Shown: in pieces, positions 26,955 through 35,608 of the stretch
Position numbering within the stretch: position 1 is the stretch's first letter
Layout of the letters: every line of letters begins with the position of its first letter
Translations under genes and position numbers: made by a program
Assembly: GCA_020073085.1 (NCBI GenBank)
Contig: JAIQFV010000017.1
Span: 44,346 to 108,345 of the forward strand
Direction: 5' to 3'
Length of the DNA stretch: 64,000 bases
From: Terriglobia bacterium
GTDB lineage: Bacteria > Acidobacteriota > Terriglobia > JAIQFV01
Notes under the pieces: generated by a model
Seen by the model: only the letters and a program-made list of their open reading frames with translations
What the model was told of the DNA's origin: nothing
The model's database searches: none

Positions 26955-27781
26955 GGAGCGGGAACATTGCTCTTTTCGGGGGTCCAGCCATCCACAAGCC
27001 ACGCTGAGTTGAATCGTTTGACAGCGACTCGAACCTTGCTGGAGATCAGTCGGGGATCGCCGGTCACCATCTCATACATATCCACGTCAAATTCGGCCTT
27101 GTCCCGGTCGATGGAGGAGATCCGTCGTATGGCATAGGCCACATGATGTGGATTCGAAAGCCCGATGAAGATCTGTCGCAGTTCGTCCGGAGAACGGAAT
27201 TGTTGACCGAGATCAATGCTTGTGTTCCGCATCGCCGTGTCGCCGTCGCGGTCGGCCCAGGCCCGCATTACGATCTTCAGTACCCGGAGGGGGTCCCGAT
27301 ATTCCTTGGGCGCTTCGTATCCGTCCACGATGGCCTTTGCCGTTTCGCGCTCCGCACCGAACTTGATTTTGTCGGCCAACCAACCGCGCGGGGTCTGGAT
27401 AAAGGTGTCCCGTTCATCAATTTCGCCGATTAGATGATCGTTGAGATTCTTCCAGATTCCAACCACATCCACTTCAAAACTCTTGTCTCCCTCCTTGGCC
27501 TCGATCTTGTTCGGATCATAGCGAAAGCTAAGCAAAACACCGGATTCGTGCCGAATCTTGACTCTCTTGTTTCCGCGATAGTAGTCCTTCAAACGATCGG
27601 TCATGTAAGTGTATTCAATGACGTTGTTCGCCTGGGTCCGGGTCCAGAGAAAGTTGTTGAGGGCTTTGATTCGAGGGTCTTCCGCTGCCAAGACGGCGGC
27701 CGAGGTGGAGACGATCAGCCACAGGCATCCGAGGGCGTTTTTCCAGTGAGTCCGGAATCGTTCAGTCATCCATGTGCGCAT
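26951..27781 (-). CDS. Exported protein of unknown function
   Basis: The 276-residue product has a basic start and a hydrophobic stretch ALGCLWLIVSTSAAVLAAED, a signal peptide with cleavage near AAED. The mature part is about 240 residues with mixed alpha/beta composition and two halves. The first (KRVKIRHESGVLLSFRYDP) is strand-rich, and the second (RVAVKRFNSAWLVDGWTPE at the end) resembles the outline of NTF2-like or LolA-like folds, but I do not recognise a family. It overlaps miaA by four bases and follows the 39-aa membrane gene and spoIID on the same strand. Start at ATG 27781 or MTERF (27769). Confidence 0.7.
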   Translation of the reverse strand: MRTWMTERFRTHWKNALGCLWLIVSTSAAVLAAEDPRIKALNNFLWTRTQANNVIEYTYMTDRLKDYYRGNKRVKIRHESGVLLSFRYDPNKIEAKEGDKSFEVDVVGIWKNLNDHLIGEIDERDTFIQTPRGWLADKIKFGAERETAKAIVDGYEAPKEYRDPLRVLKIVMRAWADRDGDTAMRNTSIDLGQQFRSPDELRQIFIGLSNPHHVAYAIRRISSIDRDKAEFDVDMYEMVTGDPRLISSKVRVAVKRFNSAWLVDGWTPEKSNVPAP

Positions 27782-27800
27782 TAGGTCGAATCCCCTGCGT

Positions 27801-27920
27801 TCAATAAGAACTGGTTGTGTGGTTCCAAAGGTTCAGGGACCAGATTTTGTACAACAGGTATAGCATCATGACAATGGCGAGAAGAAGGAGCCCCCGAAAT
27901 TGTACACGCTCAATTTTCAC
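27801..27920 (-). CDS. 39-aa single-helix membrane protein overlapping spoIID
   Basis: A GTG at 27918-27920 overlaps the 3' end of the SpoIID gene (stop at 27910-27912) in another frame. It encodes MKIERVQFRGLLLLAIVMML then YLLYKIWSLNLWNHTTSSY, one strong membrane helix with a basic N-terminus. The frame ends at 27801, leaving 19 bases before the next gene's start (27781). Overlap with the upstream stop and the tight fit between two same-strand genes argue for a real gene. It is below common length cut-offs and would be missed by most callers. I do not recognise a family; FtsL/DivIC-like or septum-associated miniproteins come to mind but this is only a guess. Confidence 0.6.
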   Translation of the reverse strand: MKIERVQFRGLLLLAIVMMLYLLYKIWSLNLWNHTTSSY

Positions 27921-29664
27921 GAGTGTTTTCCCTGACCACATCGACGTTGTAATAATAGGTCTTCAATATGGATTCGAAGTTCTGCCCTTCTCGCGCCAGC
28001 CCGTAGGCCCCGGTTTGACACATCCCGACACCATGTCCCCATCCGCGGCCAATGAATACGAAGGCCTCAATCTTGCCTCGACGGTCGCGCTCCCGGTCCA
28101 GGATGAACAGACTATCTTTCAGTCCCAGGGCGGATTTTACCTCCAACCCCTTGAGGGTAAAATTCTGCTTTCGGCCCTTGACCTTCAATTCAATCACTCG
28201 GCTTGAAATCCCGTATTCCACCGGCTCCAGGTCGACAAGTTCATCGAGGGGCAACGTCTTGCGCAGGATTTTTTCGAGATCCGCGCGTGTGACATGAACC
28301 GTCCATTTCAGATGGTAGCCTGACACCTCCACCAGCCGCGGATCAATCTCACTGGCGTTTTCGGGAGGGCAGGAGGCGCTTCGCAAGTAGGGCGCATCCA
28401 TGGTTCGAAAAATGTTCTTCGCATCTTCCGTGTGCCCCCCGCACGTGGAGGTGTAGAGTGAGTCGATCAACTCGCCGTGGTATTCTATCACGATCCCCCG
28501 GGTGGCCTCGACGGCCTCGGTGCTGAGAGGCCTTTCCGAGTCGGCCCCGCGATACACCTGGCAGGCGATCGTGGCACAGAGCTGATACCCTTCGCGCCGG
28601 AACCTCCCCTCATTCTTCAGGGCATAGGTTCTTGCCGCGACGGCCTGAGCTTTGAGGGCTTCGATGGCATCGAACTTCGAAGGAGGCATTTCATTAGGAA
28701 CCACACCTTTCAGATAATCATCCAGGTCAAGGATGTTCACGACATTGAATTTTCCGCGCGCATTTTCGACGAGTTCGATCGTTCCGCGATAGGCGAGGTG
28801 GTCAAACGTGAGAAGGTCTTGGGGGTCCTGGGGCGATATCCTCAAAAGGCCCACGGGTGCAAGCCGGGGATCAGGAAGCGCCACACTCGCCAGCCCACGG
28901 TCTCCTTCGGTATGAATTTCCAGGGTTGAGGTAGCGATCGCCGGTGGAGCAGGTCGAATTTCTGAACGGCGGGCGTCCGCCGGAACACGGATGCCCTCTT
29001 CGCTGGCGATCCAGCCTTCGGCGTATCCGGCCTCCTGCAATTGCTCTCCGAGTTCTTCTGCTTCTACCCGCGAAGCACACTCTCCCACCCGGACCCGATA
29101 AGTTCCTGTGGAGTCGTTGTAGGTGATGGTGACGGGAACCTCGAATCGGGATTCGAGTTCCCGCTTCAAGGAGTCGGCCCGGCTGGCCTCGCGAAAGGAG
29201 GCAACCTGAATTCGATAGATGGGACCTTTCCGCGTGAGGTTAGCGGAGGCAGCTTGGACCGACGGGTTGCTTTCAACTTGCGAGGACAATAACGAGAGGG
29301 CGACCCGACGTTCTGCCACATTCGAAGGCTGGTTCGCTTCCAGGAGATTTTCGATTAAGAGTCTCCCTTTGGATGTAATTTGAACGGTGCGGAGATCGTT
29401 GGCCAAGCCGATTCGGATCCATCGCGGGATGCCGCGGGAGACCGGCTTGGCTGCGGGTGCAGTTTCTGCTTTGGGTTCAACTTCCGCTGGAGCCGGGCGC
29501 GGCGCCTTCGGTTCCTTTGGAGCGGGAGGAGGCTGTGAAGGACCCCCCGCGGAGGCGGTCGGGGGATGCGGGACAGGGGGTGGTACGGGACGCGATTTAC
29601 ATGCATCGGCGAGGAAAGCGATGGGAAGGAGCACGAAGATGAGGACGCGACGGAATTGATCCAT
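27910..29664 (-). CDS. SpoIID/LytB-domain protein with SPOR domain
   Basis: The 584-residue protein begins with a signal peptide (FVLLPIAFLADACKSR; a Cys at residue 22 suggests a lipoprotein, although the lipobox is imperfect) and a Pro/Ala-rich linker. A SPOR-type domain (about 150-225, YRIQVASFREASRADSLKRE) binds denuded peptidoglycan. The SpoIID catalytic region (about 300-580) has VPNEMPPSKFDAIEALKAQA, YTSTCGGHTEDAKN and the signature GRGWGHGVGMCQTGAYGLA. SpoIID is a lytic transglycosylase acting on denuded glycans. In non-sporulating bacteria such proteins act in division or wall remodelling. It precedes a 39-aa membrane protein and an exported orphan that overlap or abut it. Confidence 0.9.
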   Translation of the reverse strand: MDQFRRVLIFVLLPIAFLADACKSRPVPPPVPHPPTASAGGPSQPPPAPKEPKAPRPAPAEVEPKAETAPAAKPVSRGIPRWIRIGLANDLRTVQITSKGRLLIENLLEANQPSNVAERRVALSLLSSQVESNPSVQAASANLTRKGPIYRIQVASFREASRADSLKRELESRFEVPVTITYNDSTGTYRVRVGECASRVEAEELGEQLQEAGYAEGWIASEEGIRVPADARRSEIRPAPPAIATSTLEIHTEGDRGLASVALPDPRLAPVGLLRISPQDPQDLLTFDHLAYRGTIELVENARGKFNVVNILDLDDYLKGVVPNEMPPSKFDAIEALKAQAVAARTYALKNEGRFRREGYQLCATIACQVYRGADSERPLSTEAVEATRGIVIEYHGELIDSLYTSTCGGHTEDAKNIFRTMDAPYLRSASCPPENASEIDPRLVEVSGYHLKWTVHVTRADLEKILRKTLPLDELVDLEPVEYGISSRVIELKVKGRKQNFTLKGLEVKSALGLKDSLFILDRERDRRGKIEAFVFIGRGWGHGVGMCQTGAYGLAREGQNFESILKTYYYNVDVVRENTREN

Positions 29665-29750
29665 TCATCTACCCTGTCCATCCAGACCCATAGTCGTCTT
29701 CTCCATGGCCGCAGCTCGCTTGAAGCGTCCCATTGAGCATTCTTCTTGCC

Positions 29751-30731
29751 CTACGTTCGCGGAGACAGATTATACAGGTAGGTGTACTGAAGTGTAATGT
29801 GATCACCCGGAAAATAATTGGGCAGGGCCGGCAAAGGGGTCGACATATTTAGCGAACCCACTGCGGCATTATCATAAGGACCGGTTCCGGACCGGGCCAC
29901 CACGTTCATGTTGAGGATCCGGCCGTTCTTCTGAATATCGAAGACAATGGTCACACGCCCTTTGCGCCCCGTGTAAATCAACTCCGGAATCAGGGAGTAC
30001 CAGTTTGCCCGGACAATGAAATAGATGCGGCGCAAATAAGGGTCGAGATCGACCCCGTAGGTATCGGAGAGAATGATGGGCTCATCGATGCTCAAATCAG
30101 GTCGCTGGCCGCTTTGCGGTCCCTTCAGCCCCGATCCCGATCCCATCCCCCCCGCCCCGCGGTTTTTGGCCGATTCGCGCATGGCATCTTCCAGGCTCTT
30201 CCCTGCAGACTCACCTGGAATTTTCAAATCACTCCTGCCTTTCCTGTCCAAGGAGCTCAGGTCCTCCAGGGTTGGCCCCTGGGGGACATTCAATTTCGCC
30301 TGGTCCTGAGGCTCGGTCTGAACCCCTCCTTTTTGTTGCTGCCCGGGAGGAGGCTCCACAGGCTTTTGCAGTTGTGCTGTGTCCGGCTTGGGCAACGGTT
30401 CCTGCTTGACGATTGGAGGAGCCTCAAATCCGCCACCGGGTTTGGGGGTGGTGGGAGGAGGCGCGGAGAGGTGGCCTCGCACGGGGGGCGGAGGCAGCGC
30501 CGGCTTTGGTTCTTCAAATGGTGGAGGGGCAACAAGTTCCGTCAGTTCCTGCTGTTTTTCCTGAACCGGCGGCTCGGACTTCAAAAAGGACAGAAATTTC
30601 GGATTCACGACGACGACGATGACGAATACGAGGTGGAGGATGATGGAAAATAGAACAGACTCCCGCCGCCGCGCCGAGTCGCGTTCCTTTTCGAGCAGGA
30701 TAATCAGGTGGAGCTCTTCCGTTTTTGGCAT
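29751..30731 (-). CDS. TonB-like energy transducer
   Basis: The 326-residue protein has an N-terminal cytoplasmic segment, one membrane helix (VLFSIILHLVFVIVVVVNPK), a long Pro-rich linker (about 55-160, with PPPFEEPKPALPPPPV), and a C-terminal TonB-type domain (about 235-326: YLRRIYFIVRANWYSLIPEL, GRVTIVFDIQKNGRILNMNV, AVGSLNMSTPLPALPNYFPG). TonB carries proton-motive energy from ExbB/ExbD to outer-membrane transporters. No exbB, exbD or TonB receptor is nearby, so the partner is unknown. The N-terminus is longer than in classic TonB. SpoIID follows downstream. Confidence 0.85.
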   Translation of the reverse strand: MPKTEELHLIILLEKERDSARRRESVLFSIILHLVFVIVVVVNPKFLSFLKSEPPVQEKQQELTELVAPPPFEEPKPALPPPPVRGHLSAPPPTTPKPGGGFEAPPIVKQEPLPKPDTAQLQKPVEPPPGQQQKGGVQTEPQDQAKLNVPQGPTLEDLSSLDRKGRSDLKIPGESAGKSLEDAMRESAKNRGAGGMGSGSGLKGPQSGQRPDLSIDEPIILSDTYGVDLDPYLRRIYFIVRANWYSLIPELIYTGRKGRVTIVFDIQKNGRILNMNVVARSGTGPYDNAAVGSLNMSTPLPALPNYFPGDHITLQYTYLYNLSPRT

Positions 30732-31195
30732 GCTCAGTCTATAAAAAACCCATATTCAGCTGGCATTTTATCATTAATTGGATTTCTCAGGTTGGGCAGG
30801 AGGAGATTCCTTCCAAGTTCGCATCGCTCCGATGTTTTGAAAGGGCCATGCCGAACCGCCTGGTTCAATGGAGTGCCCGAGGGGACGACCGCGGACCCTA
30901 GACGCCGCCGTGTTTGAATTCGACGGCAAAGTATGCTGCCCTGAATAGCGCTTCCGCAGGATGGTCATTTTTGCCTGTCGAACCCGAGATTTCACACTCG
31001 TCAGGTCAGACCATCCCAGACAGGGCGGTTTGTCTGTGCCTCCTGCATTTTAAATGTCCAATTTCAGGGTTTTCCACGCTTTCCGGGACTTCAACCCGGT
31101 CGCACCTTTCTTTGGATGCAAAGTAGGACGTAGAAGTTTCGCGGGAGGTTACGGCGGGATCTCAATGGAAGGACCGAAAGAGCGCTCAATCCGGT
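30732..31195. other. Intergenic stretch without a recognised feature
   Basis: About 464 bases between the TonB-like gene and the Gfo/Idh/MocA gene. Both genes are on the minus strand, so it should contain the promoter of the TonB-like gene. Frames are short and not protein-like. I saw no RNA structure or repeat. Confidence 0.45.
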
Positions 31196-32164
31196 CTAAT
31201 TTGTTCCTAACGCGATGCTGGAGTGCTCCTTGATTTTCCTGGCAATGTCTGACGCCACTTTCAACGCCCGTCGTCCCTCCTCACCGGTCACGACTGGTAC
31301 GGACCGGTTCCGCACGGCCTGCACAAAGGACTCCAATTCCAGCTTCAGAGGTTCCTCCAGAGGGGCCGCCACCCTGCGCCCGTCAATCTTCGCCTCCCCA
31401 TTTTCGCTGCGGCCGAGGTTCAGAACCAACATTTCCTGGCGGGTGTAATCGATGGATACATAATCGTTAGGCTGAAAAAACCTTAGTTTACGGACCTTCT
31501 CGGTGGAGACGCGGGAAGCCGTGAGGTTGGCGACGCAGCCGTTTGTGAATTCGAGACGCACATTGGCGATATCGACCCGGGGCGTGAGGATCGGAAGTCC
31601 AACGGCTCGAATGTCTGCCACCTCTGCTTCAACAAACGAAAGCACGATGTCAAGGTCGTGGATCATCAGGTCGAGCACCACATCGACATCCAGGCTTCGC
31701 GGAGTAAACAGGCTCAGCCGGTGCACTTCGAAGAACTTGGGCCCCTTGAGAATCTTTCTTGCTGCGGTGACTGCCGGGTTGAATCGTTCGACGTGCCCCA
31801 CCTGCAAAACGCGCCGATGAGTCCGTGCGGCCTCGATCAACCCGTCGGCGTGTTCGACGGAGTCCGCGATCGGCTTTTCCACCAGAACGTCGATCCCTTG
31901 TTCAAGAAGCCGAGTTCCGATTGAGGCGTGATCGACCGTAGGAACAGCCAGGCTGACGGCATCCACCCGATCAAACAACTTTTCAAAATCGTCAAAGGCA
32001 TGCGTATGATTCGCCGACGCAATTTCCTCGGCTCGCGCCAGGTTGGTGTCCGCCACCCCGACCAATTCCACGCCGGCCATCTGTGAATAGATCCTCACGT
32101 GGTGCCGGCCAAGACTCCCGACGCCGATCACCCCCACACGAAGTTTCTGTGATTCTGAACTCAT
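31196..32164 (-). CDS. Gfo/Idh/MocA family oxidoreductase
   Basis: The 322-residue NAD(P)-dependent oxidoreductase has the Rossmann motif RVGVIGVGSLGRHHVRIYSQ, then VDAVSLAVPTVDHASI, the Gfo/Idh/MocA signature EKPIADSVEHADGLIEAA (E-K-P) and GHVERFNPAV. The C-terminal alpha/beta domain includes DVVLDLMIHDLDIVLSF with the catalytic His/Asp pair. It lies just downstream of lpxI, with lpxA and fabZ further upstream. In several genomes a member of this family sits in the lipid A cluster, and related enzymes (for example GnnA) oxidise UDP-GlcNAc for the 3-amino form of lipid A. That role is only suggested by context. Start at ATG 32164 gives the family N-terminus. Confidence 0.88.
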   Translation of the reverse strand: MSSESQKLRVGVIGVGSLGRHHVRIYSQMAGVELVGVADTNLARAEEIASANHTHAFDDFEKLFDRVDAVSLAVPTVDHASIGTRLLEQGIDVLVEKPIADSVEHADGLIEAARTHRRVLQVGHVERFNPAVTAARKILKGPKFFEVHRLSLFTPRSLDVDVVLDLMIHDLDIVLSFVEAEVADIRAVGLPILTPRVDIANVRLEFTNGCVANLTASRVSTEKVRKLRFFQPNDYVSIDYTRQEMLVLNLGRSENGEAKIDGRRVAAPLEEPLKLELESFVQAVRNRSVPVVTGEEGRRALKVASDIARKIKEHSSIALGTN

Positions 32165-32209
32165 GCGTTTTGTCTCCGGGAAAGCCATGAAAGCGGGAAA
32201 TGATTAATA

Positions 32210-32460
32210 GGTGCCGGGTATCAGGTGCCGGGTTTCAGGTAGCGGAGGCCGGGAGCCAGAAGACGGAAGTCAGATGCCTGAAGCCAGAAGTCAGAAGTCG
32301 CACAAAAAGTGAACATTATCTTGACTGCGAATTTGGAAGTCTTAACTTTGAACTTGGAACTTTGAACTGGCTTTTTAGACTTTGAACCTTGAACCTTGAA
32401 CCTTGAACTTGGAACTTGGAACTTGGAACTGGCCTTTTAGACTTTGAACCTTGAACTTGC
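32210..32460. repeat. Low-complexity repeat island (intergenic)
   Basis: Two word families are seen. 32210-32310: GGTGCCGGGT(A/T)TCAGGT and CAGAAG/CAGAAGTC-type words. 32335-32458: runs of TTGAACC and TTGGAAC, for example TTGAACCTTGAACCTTGAAC then TTGGAACTTGGAACTTGGAA. The unit is 6-7 bases and drifts between variants. It lies just downstream of lpxI, upstream of the Gfo gene, and has no coding potential. Confidence 0.8.
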
Positions 32461-32461
32461 T

Positions 32462-33271
32462 TCAAGGCGGGAATGCCTCGATGGTGATTTCCTTTTCGTT
32501 TGCCAGGGCCAGCAGCTCGTCGCGGTTGAGCAACAGCGTTTTTCCAGCGTCGAGTGCCAGGGCCGAGGCGTTGGATTCCGCCATGAGCTCGATCGTGGCC
32601 TTTCCCACGACCGGCACATCAAACCGCATGTCCTGGTTCGGCTTGCTGACTTTGACCACCGTCATCCGTCCCCCCCGACTCAGCTCCCCCGCACGTCGGA
32701 TGACGGCGTCCGTTCCTTCCATGGCCTCAATCGCGATGCATGCGCAGTTCCTGACCACCACACACTGCCCGAGATCCATCCCGGCAATCGCCTTGGCGAT
32801 CCCGCGCCCGTACTCGATGTCGGCCTTCTCTTCGGAATTGGGTTTGCGCCGGGTGAGAACACCCGGTTGAGGAATCAAATCCTTCAGAAAAAATGTGGAA
32901 TCGATGAGATCGATTCCTTCATCGGAGAGAACCCTTGCCACCCCTCCGATCAAAGCGTCGGTGTTCTTATGTTTCAGACTGGTGAGAAGCTTCAATAATC
33001 GCCAGTCGGGCTTGATGGAGCTGAAAATGATCTTATGTTTCACCTGTCCCGCCATGATGGCCTTCGTGACACCTTCCTTCTTGAACCACTGGATCAAGCC
33101 GGAGAGATCGGCGATGGAAAGCCAGTGGATGCTCCTGGCCTCGCTCTGTAATTCGGGGAAGGCCTCTTCTTTGATCGCGGCCACGACCAGTTCATGGCCC
33201 TGGCGCCGCGCGGCACGGAGAACGAGAAAGGGAAACTGTCCATTGCCTGCAATCAATCCAAATCTTTCCAT
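32462..33271 (-). CDS. lpxI: UDP-2,3-diacylglucosamine pyrophosphatase LpxI
   Basis: LpxI hydrolyses UDP-2,3-diacyl-glucosamine to lipid X; it replaces LpxH in alpha-proteobacteria and other phyla. The 269-residue protein opens with GLIAGNGQFPFLVLRAARRQ, then IADLSGLIQWFKKEGVTKAI, MAGQVKHKIIFSSIKPDWRL, and DALIGGVARVLSDEGIDLID. The catalytic half has CVVVRNCACIAIEAMEGTDA and MRFDVPVVGKATIELM, where the Asp is the conserved catalytic one. It follows lpxA in the same direction with 42 bases between. Confidence 0.94.
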   Translation of the reverse strand: MERFGLIAGNGQFPFLVLRAARRQGHELVVAAIKEEAFPELQSEARSIHWLSIADLSGLIQWFKKEGVTKAIMAGQVKHKIIFSSIKPDWRLLKLLTSLKHKNTDALIGGVARVLSDEGIDLIDSTFFLKDLIPQPGVLTRRKPNSEEKADIEYGRGIAKAIAGMDLGQCVVVRNCACIAIEAMEGTDAVIRRAGELSRGGRMTVVKVSKPNQDMRFDVPVVGKATIELMAESNASALALDAGKTLLLNRDELLALANEKEITIEAFPP

Positions 33272-33313
33272 GGCACACTCGATCGGTAGGGTTGGCCGGT
33301 GGATCGTCGCTGC

Positions 33314-34099
33314 TTATTTTATTACCCCACGTTCGGAGGATTCGACAAAGTCGATCAAAATTTTCACCTCCTCCGACAGGTTCTTCTCAATCTTTATTTT
33401 CTTGAGAGCTTGGGACGTATTCAGTTTTTCAGCCAGAAGCACGTGGAACGCTCGATGTAGCTGGCCGATTGCTTCCGTGGTCAATCCTCTTCGCTTGAGT
33501 CCCAACGAGTTTACCCCATAGGCATGGGTTCCCCGTTCGCTCACGGTCTTGGAGTAGGGAAGGACATCCCTTGTGATGACGGAGTATCCCCCAACGAACC
33601 CGTGAGGTCCAATCCGGCAGAACTGGTGGACGCCGCTGAACGCGCCCACCGTGGCATAGTCCCCAATGGTAACGTGCCCTGCCAGGGTTGCGGCATTGCC
33701 CAGGATGATGTGGCTTCCAAGGTGGCAATCGTGGGCCACATGCACATAGGCCATAAAATAGTTGTGGTCTTCAATTGAAGTAATACCGCCGCCCTGTTCG
33801 GTTCCGCGATGCACGGTGACAAATTCCCGGAACGTATTATGGTCTCCAATCTTCAAGGAGGTGGGCCCTCCACTGTATTTCAGGTCCTGGGGAGGATGAC
33901 CGATGGAGGCAAAGGGGAAAAACCTGCAATGAGACCCAATCCTGGTGGGACCTTCCATCGAGACGTGAGCGCCGATCTCGGTGAAATCGCCGATGGAAAC
34001 ATCTTCACCAAGGATTGAAAAAGGGCCGACAGCAACTCCCTTTCCCAGCTTGGCCTTGCGATGGATGACGGCGGTCGGATGGATTAAACGTGTCTTCAA
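33314..34099 (-). CDS. lpxA: UDP-N-acetylglucosamine acyltransferase LpxA
   Basis: LpxA makes the first step of lipid A synthesis, acylating UDP-GlcNAc. The 261-residue protein has the left-handed beta helix of hexapeptide repeats (AVIHRKAKLGKGVAVGPFSI, DFTEIGAHVSMEGPTRIGSH, NAATLAGHVTIGDYATVGAF). The catalytic His lies in the conserved strip DCHLGSHIILGN and GAFSGVHQFCRIGPHGFVGG. The C-terminal helices contain SVGLKRRG-like NSLGLKRRGLTTEAIGQL. It lies between fabZ and lpxI, the usual order. Confidence 0.95.
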   Translation of the reverse strand: MKTRLIHPTAVIHRKAKLGKGVAVGPFSILGEDVSIGDFTEIGAHVSMEGPTRIGSHCRFFPFASIGHPPQDLKYSGGPTSLKIGDHNTFREFVTVHRGTEQGGGITSIEDHNYFMAYVHVAHDCHLGSHIILGNAATLAGHVTIGDYATVGAFSGVHQFCRIGPHGFVGGYSVITRDVLPYSKTVSERGTHAYGVNSLGLKRRGLTTEAIGQLHRAFHVLLAEKLNTSQALKKIKIEKNLSEEVKILIDFVESSERGVIK

Positions 34100-34172
34100 G
34101 TGAGGGGATTCAACTCCTTATGATGGAGATTCGCCTGCCTCCCTGTCGGTGAGCGCCGGTATTTTCTCCGGG

Positions 34173-34622
34173 CTAATCCTGCGCCTTCTCTCGATCGACG
34201 ACGGCGTAGGTAACCTGCGCCTCGGCGGCCAGCTTGCCATCCACGGAGGCCTCGCCCCGCATCTTTCCGAATTTGGAGCGCATGGATTCCACCGTCACCT
34301 CGATGCGCAACTGGTCGCCCGGCAGGACGGGACGGCGAAATTTTGCCGACTCGATGGCAACGAAGTAAACCAGCTTCTGGGTTCGGTCGGGCAGGTCCTT
34401 CAGCACCAGAACCGCACCTACCTGGGCGATGGCCTCCAGAATCAGGACCCCCGGCATGACGGGGGCCTGCGGAAAATGGCCCGCAAAGAACGGTTCATTG
34501 ATGGTCACGTTCTTCAGGCCGACCACGCGCTCCCCCGGGACGAGCTCTTCGATCCGGTCAACCAGCAGGAACGGATATCGATGAGGAATGATGTTCATGA
34601 TTTGGTTGATGTCCAGGCTCAT
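34173..34622 (-). CDS. fabZ: 3-hydroxyacyl-ACP dehydratase FabZ
   Basis: FabZ removes water from 3-hydroxyacyl-ACP in fatty-acid synthesis. The 149-residue protein has IMNIIPHRYPFLLVDRIEEL (catalytic His) and GHFPQAPVMPGVLILEAIAQ (catalytic Glu in the hot-dog fold helix). ATG 34622 preceded by AAAGGAG was chosen; an in-frame start at 34640 is not conserved. It sits next to lpxA, consistent with supply of hydroxyacyl-ACP for both membrane lipid and lipid A. Confidence 0.95.
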   Translation of the reverse strand: MSLDINQIMNIIPHRYPFLLVDRIEELVPGERVVGLKNVTINEPFFAGHFPQAPVMPGVLILEAIAQVGAVLVLKDLPDRTQKLVYFVAIESAKFRRPVLPGDQLRIEVTVESMRSKFGKMRGEASVDGKLAAEAQVTYAVVDREKAQD

Positions 34623-34925
34623 GGAACTCCTTTGCGGCATCGCAACGTTGATCGGTCGCCCAAAGTCTACCGTTCTTGATTCACCAAATCAACCCGGGAT
34701 CGGGAGAAGTCGCGCCGTCAGGCCGAAGAGTCAATCCGTCCACCGCTCCGGCGGCGCCGACCCTGCTTCGAGAGGGGCCGAAGCATGCCCCCGGCCTGCG
34801 CAGACTTTGCTTTAAAGAGAATCGATCCTGGGAGAGTGAATCCTCGCCCAGGATCACGCTTTGCCTCGGGAGAAAGAAAGGAAGGAACACACGACGACCC
34901 TCGAGGGGTGCATCCTTGAGCCTCT

Positions 34926-35516
34926 CTAGTTCTTAGGCGGAGGTGGAGTCGGTGTGGGCTTGGCCGCGGGGGTCGCCGGCTTGGCACTCGCCGCATCGTA
35001 ACGACGAATGATCTCGGTCGTAATGTTCGATGTGGGTGCGTACCAGAGTACTCCGCTTTGAGGAGAAGAGACATCGAGTACGGCCGTGTAGCCCTGCTCA
35101 CTCGCGTACACTTCGATGACCTTCAGCATCTTGCGCCCGATTCGGCTGACAATTTCCTGGGATAGGCCCTGAAATTCGTCCTGTGCGTCCTGTTGCTGGC
35201 GCTGCAGGTCCTTGCCCTTCTGGTCAATCTGCCGCGCCAATTGCGCTTTGGCGTCGTCGTTCAGGGTGGTGGCCTGATCCTGGAGCTGTTTCTGCATGGA
35301 CTCAATGTCCTTCTGCATCTTCTCAAGCTCGGCCCTCTTGGCGGTGGCCTTTGCGTTGAGGACAGAGGACTCTTTCTTCCCCTCTTCACTGTTCGCGATG
35401 GCTTGTTGGATATCAATGATGGCGATCTTTGTGGGAGCTTGCGCCCGTGCCAGGTGGGGACTCAGGCCACAAGCGACAACCATCAGGGTAATCCGGATTA
35501 GGTTTTTTCTTGTCAA
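34926..35516 (-). CDS. skp: OmpH/Skp family periplasmic chaperone
   Basis: Skp holds unfolded outer-membrane proteins on their way to BamA. The 196-residue product starts at TTG 35516 (SD GGAGG 10 bases upstream) with a signal peptide ending near LSPHLARAQA. The mature part begins TKIAIIDIQQAIANSEEGKK, the OmpH signature, and continues as a long coiled coil (about 45-140, QKDIESMQKQLQDQATTLND) that forms the tentacles. The last 30 residues are Ala/Pro-rich. bamA is directly upstream, fabZ downstream. lpxD, normally between Skp and FabZ, is not here. Confidence 0.9.
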   Translation of the reverse strand: MTRKNLIRITLMVVACGLSPHLARAQAPTKIAIIDIQQAIANSEEGKKESSVLNAKATAKRAELEKMQKDIESMQKQLQDQATTLNDDAKAQLARQIDQKGKDLQRQQQDAQDEFQGLSQEIVSRIGRKMLKVIEVYASEQGYTAVLDVSSPQSGVLWYAPTSNITTEIIRRYDAASAKPATPAAKPTPTPPPPKN

Positions 35517-35608
35517 TTCAGTATCTCCTCCCGAAGGATAATAATTGGAGCGAGGCCCTTTTGTCAAAGACCCTCCGCCTGTCCTTCGATGCGACCAGTC
35601 GCGGGGTG

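Noticed and set aside
32335..32458. CRISPR-like array
   Set aside because: Units are 6-7 bases and drift; there are no spacers of uniform length and no cas genes.
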